From Rickettsiales bacterium (GTDB lineage Bacteria > Pseudomonadota > Alphaproteobacteria > Rickettsiales > JALZUV01): a stretch of 64,000 nucleotides of DNA. Location: NCBI GenBank assembly GCA_029252805.1, contig JAQXAR010000025.1, positions 1-64,000 on the forward strand, read 5' to 3'. Of this stretch, positions 1 through 9,042 are shown in pieces; position 1 is the stretch's first letter, and each line of letters starts with the position of its first letter. The translations under genes were made by a program, and so were the position numbers. Below the pieces are notes generated by a model that made no database searches, was not told where the DNA came from, and worked only from the letters and a program-made list of their open reading frames with translations.

Positions 1-145
1 GCCGTAGAACCCGCAATGAAATATTTTATCAACTCTAACTGCTTATTTCTCGATAACTTACAATGCTTTATATACATCAATAACTCCTAACAATTTAAAT
101 GTTAGGTGTCAGCCCCTAAGTTTAAGTTAAAAAATATCCTGAATA

Positions 146-159
146 CTATAGCGCTATAG
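146..159. repeat. 14-bp perfect palindrome beyond the aroA-cmk end
   Basis: CTATAGCGCTATAG is its own reverse complement. It lies about 30 bp past the stop codon of the minus-strand aroA-cmk gene, in a 190-bp AT-rich stretch where I see no gene. It has no loop, so it is more like a protein-binding site or a cruciform than a classical terminator. A T-rich stretch does follow it on the minus strand. Confidence 0.4.
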
Positions 160-190
160 CGCGTGCGTTGTGTGACAATCGTGTGAAGAT

Positions 191-2173
191 TTACGCTGCC
201 AGCTTCTGTTCGATAATATCTAGCACTTGGGCAAATACGCCGTCAGCATCTAGCGTTGAGGTATCTAGCTGGGTCGCGTCATCTGCTGCTTTGAGTGGTG
301 CGGCTTTGCGCTTGCTATCGCGTTCGTCGCGCTCGACTAGGTCTTCTAGTACGGATTCAAAAATGACAGTGATGCCTTGGCCAGAAAGTTCGCGGTGGCG
401 ACGTGCCGCGCGAGTTTCAACATTGGCGGTGACGAAAAATTTGAAATCTGCCTCAGGGCAAACCACGGTGCCAATATCGCGACCATCGAGTACGGCGCCA
501 CGATCATCAGCGGCGACTTTGCGTTGGAAGTCTAGCAGTGAGGCTCGTACTTCTGGCATGGCGGAGACGATGCTGGCGGCGCGGCCAACATGCTCTTGGC
601 GTAAGCGCGGGTTGCGAAGGTCTTGCAACTCGATATTATTGGCGGCATGTAGAGCTGCGGGTGCATCTTCCGGTTTGAGGCCAGCATAAACCAGTTTCAT
701 GCCGACGGCGCGGTATAAGCTGCCTGTATCCAGATATTTCAAGCCAAGTTCGTTGGCGAGGCGGCGCGCTAAGGTGCCTTTGCCGCTGGCCGCAGGGCCA
801 TCAATGGCGATAACGAGGCGTTGGCTAGGTAGGGTGGAAACAATATCCGCAGGTTTTGGCGGTTGGGTTGCGCCGAGGCTTTCCATGAGTTCAAAGAAAT
901 TCGGGAAGCTGGTGGCGATGGTATCGATACCGCTGACTTTAATGCGGTTCTCGCTCTGTAATCCCATAATAAGGAATGACATGGCGATACGGTGGTCGTG
1001 TTGGCTATCAATCGTGGCGCCGCCTTGAACGGTACCGCCAGTGATGATGAGGTCGTCGCCCTCAATCTCGGCTTTGACGCCGCAAGCAGTCAAGCCTTGA
1101 TGCATGGTGGTGAGGCGATCGGATTCCTTGACGCGCAGTTCATGTAATCCGCGAAAGCGCGAGGTGCCCTTGGCAAATGCGGCGGCGATACAAAGGATTG
1201 GATATTCGTCAATCATTGAAGGTGCGCGGTTGGCTGGTACATCGATGGCGTTTAACTGACTGCCTTTTACGGTAATATCGACGACTTGCTCGCCACCGGC
1301 ATCACGCTCATTATGTATATGCAACTCTGCACCCATTTCCTGCAGGGTGGTGAAAAGACCGGTGCGAAGTGGGTTCATGCCGATATTTTTCAACGTGACT
1401 TCGGAACCTTTAGTGATGAGTGCAGCGACCATTGGGAAGGCCGCAGAGGAAGGATCGCCCGGAACGATAATCTCGCGATTTTTCTTAGTGGTTTCCTGTT
1501 GCCCCTCAAAGGTGATTTTGCGTCCGCCGTCTGGCGTTTCCTGCGTCTCGCATTTCCAGTCGAAGAAATTGAACATCTTCTCCGTATGATCGCGGCTTGG
1601 GGTGGGCTCAATAACGGTGGTCGTGCCTTTAGTGTTTAAGCCTGCGAGCAAGATTGCTGATTTTACCTGAGCTGACGCTATGGGCAATGTATATTCAATT
1701 GCATTTAATTTGCCGCCGGTAATGGCGAGCGGGAAGGTGTTGTTCTCGGAGGCGGTGAATTTTGCGCCCATCTCGGATAAGGGGGTGACGACGCGTTTCA
1801 TTGGGCGTTTGCGTAAGCTCGCGTCGCCGGTGAAGAAGCTGGTGAAATCATAAGCGGCGGCTAAGCCCATCAGCAGGCGTGCGCTGGTGCCGCTATTGCC
1901 GCAATCAATCACGTCGCTACTGGCGGTGAGCCCGCCGAGCCCTTTGCCTTGTACAAGCCAATCCTCGCCTTGTTTCTCAATCTTGATACCCCATTTGCCA
2001 ATCGCGGTGGCGGTGGCCATCACATCGGCGCTTGTCAGTAAGCCTTTAATGCGTGTTTCGCCTTGTCCATGGCTGGCGAGAATAAAGCTTCGGTGAGAAA
2101 TGGATTTATCACCTGGAATGGTGACTTCGCCCTGTAGGGCGTGGCCGGCGAGTTTGAGGCGTGTGACTGTCAT
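191..2173 (-). CDS. aroA-cmk: Fused EPSP synthase - cytidylate kinase (AroA-Cmk)
   Basis: One uninterrupted 660-residue protein carries two complete enzymes. Residues 1 to about 440 are 5-enolpyruvylshikimate-3-phosphate synthase (shikimate pathway, PEP plus shikimate-3-phosphate), with GDKSISHR near the N-terminus, DPSSAAFPM, RVKESDR and DHRIAMSF. After a short Pro-rich linker (QPPKPADIVSTLPSQ), residues about 452-660 are cytidylate kinase (CMP/dCMP phosphorylation), with the P-loop GPAASGKGT, LDTGSLYRAVG and DGRDIGTVV. Each domain has roughly the length of the free-standing enzyme. In alphaproteobacteria aroA and cmk are commonly neighbours, so loss of the intervening stop and start is the simplest origin. 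The start ATG follows a divergent promoter region shared with the AsmA-like gene. A sequencing error joining two genes is the main alternative. Confidence 0.93.
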   Translation of the reverse strand: MTVTRLKLAGHALQGEVTIPGDKSISHRSFILASHGQGETRIKGLLTSADVMATATAIGKWGIKIEKQGEDWLVQGKGLGGLTASSDVIDCGNSGTSARLLMGLAAAYDFTSFFTGDASLRKRPMKRVVTPLSEMGAKFTASENNTFPLAITGGKLNAIEYTLPIASAQVKSAILLAGLNTKGTTTVIEPTPSRDHTEKMFNFFDWKCETQETPDGGRKITFEGQQETTKKNREIIVPGDPSSAAFPMVAALITKGSEVTLKNIGMNPLRTGLFTTLQEMGAELHIHNERDAGGEQVVDITVKGSQLNAIDVPANRAPSMIDEYPILCIAAAFAKGTSRFRGLHELRVKESDRLTTMHQGLTACGVKAEIEGDDLIITGGTVQGGATIDSQHDHRIAMSFLIMGLQSENRIKVSGIDTIATSFPNFFELMESLGATQPPKPADIVSTLPSQRLVIAIDGPAASGKGTLARRLANELGLKYLDTGSLYRAVGMKLVYAGLKPEDAPAALHAANNIELQDLRNPRLRQEHVGRAASIVSAMPEVRASLLDFQRKVAADDRGAVLDGRDIGTVVCPEADFKFFVTANVETRAARRHRELSGQGITVIFESVLEDLVERDERDSKRKAAPLKAADDATQLDTSTLDADGVFAQVLDIIEQKLAA

Positions 2174-2252
2174 AAAAACGTTATGGTTTGTGTATAAGAT
2201 AGAATCAAGCTTTGCGTGACAACATCTTACTCTTTATAAGTCATATTCATAT

Positions 2253-5066
2253 ATGAAAAAATCCGCGATTAATTTGCCAAGTAAAAAACTGCTCATTGGA
2301 GTAGGTGGAGCGCTGTTGGTGCTCTATGTGGTGTGGTATGCCGTGTTAACGATGGTCTTTTCAGCTGATGATATTCGTAAAAAGACATTGGCTGCGCTCT
2401 CGCAGCATTTGGGCGCAGAAGTAACTGCGACGGATCATCAGCAATTTTCACTGATGCCTACCCCGCGACTGACCTTAAATAATGTGCAAATCAAAAACCA
2501 TGCGAAAGCCCGCCATCCAAGCATGTTAACGTCGGGAATGGTGCGCGTTATTCCGTCTTTAGGGTCTATCTTCGGTGATTTGGTGGTGAGCGTTACGTTC
2601 TTTGATCCAAAAATCGAGTTTGAAACCTTTGCCGATAAGACTCACAGTTGGGATTTACCTGAGCCGGAGCAAGAATCGAATCAGGCCATTGCGCTGTTAC
2701 AGCAAATTCATTTTGTCGATAGCATACTGCACTATTCAAACTTAACCGATAAGCGCGATATTACATTTGATAAACTTTCGGCTAGTTTTGATTTTAGTTC
2801 GGCGCAAGATTATGTGGCGCAAGGTTACTTTAAACTCGCTCGCGATATGTTCAAATTTTCAGCCACGATTTCAGGTACTGAGCGAGAGATTCGGGTTAAT
2901 AATTCTTCTTCAACTTACCATCTCAAAGGCACGTTAGAGGAGGGGACTGGCTTTACAGGGGAGCAGAAGTTGGAAAGCACGGATCTCGGGCATTTGCTGG
3001 AAGTCTTCCTTGTTTCAGGTAAAAAAGCACCCGAGACGATGGCCCCAGAGGATGCGTTTCCATTTAACTTCTCAAGTGCCTTAAAGCTGCGTGGTAAGCG
3101 TTTAACGCTATCAGACGTTGTGCTGGGTGGTGGCGCGATCGAAGGGACGGCGCAGGCAATCGGCCTGATGGGTGCCAATCCTGAGATGAATGCACAGATT
3201 GAACTCAAGGCATTTTCCATTGATAAATTGTTGGAACGTGGGGTGCTTGATGAGTTTATCGCGGACAGCTCTCAGGCAGAAAATATTGACGGCTACCGGA
3301 TTGAGTTACCTGAAGATAAAGCCTCCTCTTTGCCTAGCGGAGTAAAAATGACCATTTCACTAAAGAGTGAACAGGCGATGTTTAAGGGCTTGGATATTTC
3401 AAACCTTCAGCTTGCAGCAAAACTTGATAATTCGGTGATTGATGTCGCGCAATTAAGCGGAAAATTGCCAGGTAATGGCCAGTTTATTTTAAAAGGTAAG
3501 GTCGAGGGAAGCTATGATGGACTTGCCTTTAAAGGGGCGGCGGATGTTGCCGGGCAGGAATTTGCAAAAACCTTCCAGCCTTTATTAAAAAATGAAACGG
3601 AAGCCGTGATTGCTTTCCCGGAAAGTTTGAAGCGTTTTCGAGGGAAGGCAAATCTGTTTGTTAACCCTGAAGTGATGCGATTATCTGAAGGGTTGATGCG
3701 TGTTGAGAAAATGCAGTGGCTAGGCACGCTCGTTCGCCAGCGCTTGAAGGCGGCTAAATCATCATTGGTAGCAACCAATAGTCAACCGGCTAGCGCGCTT
3801 GGTTATCGTTATGAGGGAGCGTTTCGTTTTACGAATGTGGATCTTGATGAGCTCCGCTCTGCTCAGGTGAGGGGTGAAGAGAATGCTGATGTAAGCGATA
3901 GTGAGCAAGTGCCAGAGGAGTTTGATCGTGATAAACTTTTCGCGTGGATGCAGGGTATGATGAAATCTGCTCAGAATTCATGGTTTAATTTGAAGCTTAA
4001 TTTTGTGGATGCCTTTCTGGATGGAAAGAAGCGTGAGACGGCGAATTTACGCTTGATTTTAAATCGTCAACTTTTTGCACTTGAGGAAATAGAGATGCCT
4101 TATAATGGTAGCTTTATTAAAGGTTTAACTCACTTCACGTTCCCGAAAAAGGGTAAGCCGAAATTCTCTGCGCATTTGCAGTTAGATCGCTTTGACAGCG
4201 AAGAATTTTTTGGCGAAGCATTTGATAAAGATGCGTTGTTCTGGCGTGAAGGAAATGGCCTATGGTCGCGAAAAGAATTTAACATTCTAGGGCTTGGCGA
4301 TATGGATGTGGATCTCACTTTCCGTGTTGGGGCGGTGAAGCATGCTGAATATGATTTAACGGATATGAGTGGGAAGCTACTGATTGACAATAGTGCAGTG
4401 CGACTTAATGATTTTACGGTGGGTGCTTGGGGTGGAAAACTAACCGGCCATGGTAAAATGCTGATTGCAAAATTGCCCACAATTTCAGGTAATGTCAGTT
4501 TGAATGGGTTTGATTTTGCTAAACTGCACGGGGTGACGGATCTATTCTCAAACCTATATGGTAATGCAAATTTACGTGGTCAGTTTTCGACAACAGGGGT
4601 GAACCCTCATTCTGCAATTCAGAATATGAAGGGGAGTTTGGCCTTTGCTGGTAGTGGTTTAAAAGTGATCGGTTTTAATTTGGCAAATATGGTGCGTGCG
4701 GCCAATGCAGTGCGTACGGTTAAAGATATCGAGACGCTGGTTAAGTTTGCCAATCGCGGAGGAGAGACCAAAATTAATACCGTCCAGGGAAATATGAATA
4801 TTGATGGTGGTTATCTGCGTACACCGATGATGCGTATTGCTACACCGATAGGTAACGGAGGGGTTAAAGGACAGATCAATTTAATGGATTGGAAGGTTAA
4901 TGTTGCCATTTCCGTGTTCTTAACGGCGCTCCAAGCGCAAAACCCGCCCGATATTCGCTTAGTATTTGTAGGCCCATTGAATGAAGTGGGACGTAGTTTA
5001 GATACGCAGTCACTAGAATCGTTCATTGCAAAGACCGCTGCGGAACGCTTATTGGTGAATCCTTAA
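2253..5066 (+). CDS. AsmA-family envelope protein
   Basis: This 937-residue protein has one N-terminal membrane anchor (about residues 13-35, LLIGVGGALLVLYVVWYAVL) followed by a very long periplasmic beta-rich region. The first 120 residues show the AsmA pattern: a membrane helix, then a segment like VTATDHQQFSLMPTPRLTLNNV. The C-terminal part has the AsmA_2-type repeat region (GNANLRGQFSTTG, then MKGSLAFAGSGLKVIGFNL). Members of the family are linked to outer-membrane biogenesis and to phospholipid transport between the membranes; the particular role here is not visible. It diverges from aroA-cmk and is followed after 25 bp by the EAL-like gene, so the next two genes may share its transcript. 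Confidence 0.85.
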   Translation: MKKSAINLPSKKLLIGVGGALLVLYVVWYAVLTMVFSADDIRKKTLAALSQHLGAEVTATDHQQFSLMPTPRLTLNNVQIKNHAKARHPSMLTSGMVRVIPSLGSIFGDLVVSVTFFDPKIEFETFADKTHSWDLPEPEQESNQAIALLQQIHFVDSILHYSNLTDKRDITFDKLSASFDFSSAQDYVAQGYFKLARDMFKFSATISGTEREIRVNNSSSTYHLKGTLEEGTGFTGEQKLESTDLGHLLEVFLVSGKKAPETMAPEDAFPFNFSSALKLRGKRLTLSDVVLGGGAIEGTAQAIGLMGANPEMNAQIELKAFSIDKLLERGVLDEFIADSSQAENIDGYRIELPEDKASSLPSGVKMTISLKSEQAMFKGLDISNLQLAAKLDNSVIDVAQLSGKLPGNGQFILKGKVEGSYDGLAFKGAADVAGQEFAKTFQPLLKNETEAVIAFPESLKRFRGKANLFVNPEVMRLSEGLMRVEKMQWLGTLVRQRLKAAKSSLVATNSQPASALGYRYEGAFRFTNVDLDELRSAQVRGEENADVSDSEQVPEEFDRDKLFAWMQGMMKSAQNSWFNLKLNFVDAFLDGKKRETANLRLILNRQLFALEEIEMPYNGSFIKGLTHFTFPKKGKPKFSAHLQLDRFDSEEFFGEAFDKDALFWREGNGLWSRKEFNILGLGDMDVDLTFRVGAVKHAEYDLTDMSGKLLIDNSAVRLNDFTVGAWGGKLTGHGKMLIAKLPTISGNVSLNGFDFAKLHGVTDLFSNLYGNANLRGQFSTTGVNPHSAIQNMKGSLAFAGSGLKVIGFNLANMVRAANAVRTVKDIETLVKFANRGGETKINTVQGNMNIDGGYLRTPMMRIATPIGNGGVKGQINLMDWKVNVAISVFLTALQAQNPPDIRLVFVGPLNEVGRSLDTQSLESFIAKTAAERLLVNP

Positions 5067-5091
5067 TAAATATGTTTTATAGTCATTAGAT

Positions 5092-6315
5092 ATGTTTACT
5101 GCGACCAAAGATGCCGAGATAAAACTCACCGAACTTGCTGAAAGCATTGAGCATGAGGCAACGCATTGGCGCGTTCTGCATTTCCATTTCTCACAACTTC
5201 AAGAGCATTATCGCAGTAATTATCAAATCAAGATTGCCGTCAATTTGATTATGGATCTGATGCGTGAAAATCAAGGTGGCATCTTTGTGTTGGGAGACTT
5301 TACCTTGATAGTGGCGGCTAAGGCGGTCACGAAAGTTCAGTTAGATAAAGTAATCTTCCAGCTACGGTATCTATTTGCGGATGACCCGTTGGCCTACGGT
5401 ATCGAGGGTGAGGAGAATCCTGCTTTTTGCGATATCTTTGACTTAAGCAAGCAATATGCCGAGTTCGATATGATGGCGCGTGCTTGTATGAGCCGTAAAA
5501 TTAGAACGCAGCAAAAAGATCGTGATGAGCGCATTACCGAAGATATGCCCGCGACTTCTGTGGAGACTGGGTTTACGCCGCATATGTTGGCAAGTATTGA
5601 ACGTCAGTTAGAAAAAGCCGATTTGAGCCGTCTATTACGTCGTCAGCCGATTTGTGCCGCTGTGCCGGATATGACGGTGCGTCAGGTTTATGATGAGTTT
5701 TACATCAACATTCAGCATTTGCGCCAGATGCTGGGAACCGAAGCCAATTTCTTCGGCAATCGCGCTCTGTTTAAATATTTAACCCAGATTCTCGACTTGC
5801 GAATGTTAGACATGATTCGTCGTGGTACCGGGCGTTATTTAGAGAAGCCCATTAGCCTTAACCTGAATGTCGATACGCTACTGTCGGATACATTTGTGGA
5901 GTTTGATAAGGCGATAAAGCCTTCGACTAAAGTTTCCATTGTGATTGAAATTCAACTCGAAGATGTCTTCGGCGATATGGCTAGTTTTATGACGGCGCGT
6001 GAGATGGTTCAGAAAATGGGCTATCGCGTGTGTTTGGACGGGTTAACGCCGCTTACTTTTACCCAGGTGGATCGCTCAAAGCTTGGCTTCGATTTGATGA
6101 AGTTGCTTTGGAATGCTGATATTGAAAGTGATCTGAACTCTAAAGATAATAAAGAACTATCTGCGGCCATCAAAAAATGCGGCGCGAATCGTGTGATTCT
6201 ATGTCGCTGTGATAACCGCGAGGCGGTGGATTACGGGCAGGCGTTGGGGCTCTCTTTATTCCAAGGACGTTTCCTTGATCAGTTGATTGATCCAACGGCG
6301 CAGATCGAAAACTAA
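5092..6315 (+). CDS. Degenerate EAL-domain-like protein
   Basis: This is a 407-residue soluble protein. The C-terminal half (about residues 230-400) follows the EAL phosphodiesterase layout. VSIVIEIQLEDV stands where the family has its glutamate-bearing strand, YRVCLDGLTPLTF stands where catalytic LDDFGTG would be, and LGLSLFQGRFLD matches the typical GxxLFQGxxxD end. The metal-binding Asp-Asp pair is Asp-Gly, and no EAL tripeptide is seen, so it is probably catalytically dead and may be a c-di-GMP sensor or a scaffold. The N-terminal 230 residues I do not recognise. The stop codon overlaps the prepilin peptidase start (TAATG), which implies translational coupling. Confidence 0.65.
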   Translation: MFTATKDAEIKLTELAESIEHEATHWRVLHFHFSQLQEHYRSNYQIKIAVNLIMDLMRENQGGIFVLGDFTLIVAAKAVTKVQLDKVIFQLRYLFADDPLAYGIEGEENPAFCDIFDLSKQYAEFDMMARACMSRKIRTQQKDRDERITEDMPATSVETGFTPHMLASIERQLEKADLSRLLRRQPICAAVPDMTVRQVYDEFYINIQHLRQMLGTEANFFGNRALFKYLTQILDLRMLDMIRRGTGRYLEKPISLNLNVDTLLSDTFVEFDKAIKPSTKVSIVIEIQLEDVFGDMASFMTAREMVQKMGYRVCLDGLTPLTFTQVDRSKLGFDLMKLLWNADIESDLNSKDNKELSAAIKKCGANRVILCRCDNREAVDYGQALGLSLFQGRFLDQLIDPTAQIEN

Positions 6316-7079
6316 TGTTTGATATTCCCCTATTTTCGGCAAGCCCGTTTTGGTATGCAGGGCTCATTTGGGCCTTGGTAATGGGATGGGCGGCTTCTAG
6401 TTATGCCAGTAACTTTTCCTATCGTTTGCCGCGTCAAGAAACGCCATTTGGCCGCGAACCTTATTGTGGTGATTGCGATGTGAAGTTAACTCCGCGTGAT
6501 TTATTCCCTGTTTTTTCTTGGGCGCTGACCGGAGGGAAGTGCCGTAATTGTGGCGCGCAAGTGCCGTGCAGTTACTTCCTGTTAGAGCTACTCTATATGC
6601 CTTATATTGGGCTCTGCTACATTGCTTTTGGCTTTGGTGACATGTTCTTGTTGATGGGCTTCGCGGCGATGTTACTGCAAATTTCTGCCATGATGGCGTG
6701 GGATGATGATTATGTTTCATCAAATGTCACGGTGATCTTGTTGGCGGCGGGGCTTATTTTCCAAATTCTACAAGGTAACCTGTTGGTAGATGGTTTGATG
6801 GGGATCTTTTTTGGCCTGTTTGGGGCGCTCTTATTATATGCGATGATCGAACGAAAGTCGCCGCCGAAAGATGTTTATGTATTGCCAAAATGGATATGGC
6901 TGCTCGCCGCGACAGGCGCATGGTTGAATGCGCATACGATGTTGGTTTTTATCGGTGTAGGCGCGACTTTGTTGTTAGTGAGCCGTGTGTTAGGCATTAA
7001 AAAACCGATACCAGCGATGATCGTTGTCGCACAGGCGCCGGCATTGTTGTTGGCGTTATGGTGGGGATTAGCCTCCTAA
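6315..7079 (+). CDS. Prepilin peptidase (type IV leader peptidase family)
   Basis: This is a 254-residue polytopic membrane protein of family A24. The N-terminal domain has the paired CxxC zinc-site motifs (YCGDCD and CRNCG), the PVFSW and GG segments between them, and the following FLLELLY helix. The two expected catalytic aspartates can be placed in WDDDYV (about residue 137) and PPKDVYV (about residue 183). Both surroundings are atypical: the usual GGGD before the second Asp is PPKD. Such enzymes cleave and N-methylate type IV prepilins or pseudopilins. No pilin or pilus gene is visible here. It starts inside the stop of the EAL-like gene, so both are likely made from one mRNA. Confidence 0.75.
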   Translation: MFDIPLFSASPFWYAGLIWALVMGWAASSYASNFSYRLPRQETPFGREPYCGDCDVKLTPRDLFPVFSWALTGGKCRNCGAQVPCSYFLLELLYMPYIGLCYIAFGFGDMFLLMGFAAMLLQISAMMAWDDDYVSSNVTVILLAAGLIFQILQGNLLVDGLMGIFFGLFGALLLYAMIERKSPPKDVYVLPKWIWLLAATGAWLNAHTMLVFIGVGATLLLVSRVLGIKKPIPAMIVVAQAPALLLALWWGLAS

Positions 7080-7338
7080 CTGGTTGCCTTTACTCTGGTT
7101 ATTCGCGCGTTCATCGAGGATTTTAGGGCCTCAATGCCATGCTTAAGAGCAATAATGTCTGCGCTTTCAGTCATTCTTCTACTTCTTGCCTTTTGGTTTT
7201 TCTATTCCTATCATCCGAGCAATTTTGTGTTACAGGATGATGACGCTTGAGTGACAGTCTCATGGCGGTTTCGGGGGTGAGTTGAGAATTTTTTGATTTT
7301 ACCTTTCGCTTAAACATTTCAGGCTTAAACTAAAGGCT

Positions 7339-9042
7339 ATGGCAGAAGCACAGCAGGATACAGAACTCTCCCCAGAGATAAAAGATGCGTTTGTGGCGTT
7401 GAAGAAGCCTATCTTCTCGTTATTAATATTTAGCCTTTTCAGTAACTTGCTAATTCTTATCGTGCCGCTTTATACGCTGCAGGTGCTTGATCGGGTGATT
7501 AGTAGTGGTAGCTTGGCGACGCTTTTATTTATGTCGATCATTGCGGTGGTTTGCTTGCTCACTTGGGGTGCAATTCAGAGCATGCGCAGCCTGATTGCGA
7601 CGCGTACGGGGCGTTGGGTGCGTTATGAGATGGCGCCGCAAGTATTTGGCGGAACGATTGAGCATTCACGGGCGCATAGCTCGATGGAGGGCGTGCGTTT
7701 GCAGCAAACCTTGCAGCAATTAGAGCAGTTTATGGCCTTCTCGCTTAACACGATGCTGGATGCGCCTTGGGCGATGATCTTTATGGCCATTCTCTTTATG
7801 ATTCACCCTTTGATCGGCAGTATTGCTTTATTTGGCGGGTTGCTTCTGTTGGCGCTGGCCATCCTCAACCATCGGATGACGCGCGACGTGTTTAAGGAAG
7901 GCCAAGGACATTTCCAAAAGAGTCAGCGTTTTATTGGCAATAGCGATCAGGCGATGGAAACTGCTTATGTGATGGGGATGCGTGAATCGCTCCTGTCGCG
8001 TTGGAGAGAGATTGCGGTCCCCTCTTACGACAAGAACTGTACGGGCAATGAGCGGAACCTCGTGCTTGGCCATGTGACGAAAACGATCCGTTATACTTTG
8101 CAGATTGGCGTGATGGGAACGGGGACGTACCTCGCGCTTGAAAATGAAATGACGATGGGGGCGATTATCGCAGGTTCTATCCTGATGGGTAAGGCCTTGC
8201 AGCCGTTTGATGCGGCGTTAAACCTCTGGAAGTCAGTATTACAGGTGAGTGAGGGCGTTAAGAGTCTCGATACGTTTATGAAGGAAGCGCCTAAAGCGAA
8301 GCAGGGACTTCCTCTGCCTAAACCTGCCAGTAACATGGAAGTGCGCGGTGTATTTTACATTCCTAAAGGGGGCAAAGATCCGATTTTGGATAATATCACC
8401 TTCAGTTTGCCAGAGGCGAGCACGCTTGCGGTTATTGGCTCTTCCGGTGCGGGTAAAACAACCTTGAGTAAAGTGCTGGTAGGTTATCTTCCGCTGACCG
8501 CAGGTTACGTGCGTTTAGGCGGCGCGGATATTCACCAGATGGATCGTAATTATGCCGGGCCTTATTTTGGTTATTTATCGCAGGATGTCGGGTTCATTCA
8601 GGGAACAGTGGCAGACAATATCGCGCGTATGACGACCGACTATGATCCCGCCAAAGTGGTGGAGGCAGCACAATTTGCAGAAGCACATGATACGATTTTA
8701 CATCTGCCGATGGGCTATGATACGCCGGTGTTGGACTATCCGCTTTCGGCAGGGCAGAAACAGCGTGTCGCCTTAGCGCGTGCCTTCTATAATATGCCGT
8801 CGCTGGTGGTGATGGATGAACCAAATGCGAACCTTGATTTACATGGTGATCGTGACCTCAATAAAACGCTCGTGAAAGCACGCGAGGCTGGCATTACGAC
8901 GATTATTATTTCGCATCGTAGTGGCGCGTTAAAGCATGCGAGTCATGTGCTTATTGTGAAGAGTGGTCGATTGGTTGAATTTGGTACGCGCGAAGAAATA
9001 CTGCCTAAGCTTCAAGGTAAGGCAAAGGCGGCTTCATCATGA
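7339..9042 (+). CDS. Type I secretion ABC transporter (permease-ATPase, PrtD-like)
   Basis: This is a 567-residue fused ABC exporter. Residues about 20-300 hold the transmembrane domain (VPLYTLQVLDRVISSGS is typical of PrtD/HasD-type exporters). The nucleotide-binding domain follows, with Walker A GSSGAGKTT, Walker B LVVMDEPNANLD and the H-loop IISHR. The signature motif reads LSAGQ instead of LSGGQ. There is no N-terminal C39 peptidase domain. It would power export of a C-terminal-signal protein (RTX, protease or S-layer type) from cytoplasm to outside, together with the adaptor downstream (4-bp ATGA overlap) and a TolC-like protein encoded elsewhere. No obvious substrate gene is adjacent. 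Confidence 0.9.
   Translation: MAEAQQDTELSPEIKDAFVALKKPIFSLLIFSLFSNLLILIVPLYTLQVLDRVISSGSLATLLFMSIIAVVCLLTWGAIQSMRSLIATRTGRWVRYEMAPQVFGGTIEHSRAHSSMEGVRLQQTLQQLEQFMAFSLNTMLDAPWAMIFMAILFMIHPLIGSIALFGGLLLLALAILNHRMTRDVFKEGQGHFQKSQRFIGNSDQAMETAYVMGMRESLLSRWREIAVPSYDKNCTGNERNLVLGHVTKTIRYTLQIGVMGTGTYLALENEMTMGAIIAGSILMGKALQPFDAALNLWKSVLQVSEGVKSLDTFMKEAPKAKQGLPLPKPASNMEVRGVFYIPKGGKDPILDNITFSLPEASTLAVIGSSGAGKTTLSKVLVGYLPLTAGYVRLGGADIHQMDRNYAGPYFGYLSQDVGFIQGTVADNIARMTTDYDPAKVVEAAQFAEAHDTILHLPMGYDTPVLDYPLSAGQKQRVALARAFYNMPSLVVMDEPNANLDLHGDRDLNKTLVKAREAGITTIIISHRSGALKHASHVLIVKSGRLVEFGTREEILPKLQGKAKAASS

Noticed and set aside
168-689. Long plus-strand frame opposite the cytidylate kinase domain
   Set aside because: Ser/Arg-rich shadow of the real gene, whose motifs are unambiguous on the minus strand.
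7076-7174. 32-residue minus-strand frame (starts MTESADIIAL) after the prepilin peptidase
   Set aside because: It could be a small helical protein, but the ribosome site is weak, it overlaps the peptidase end, and there is no homology I can name.
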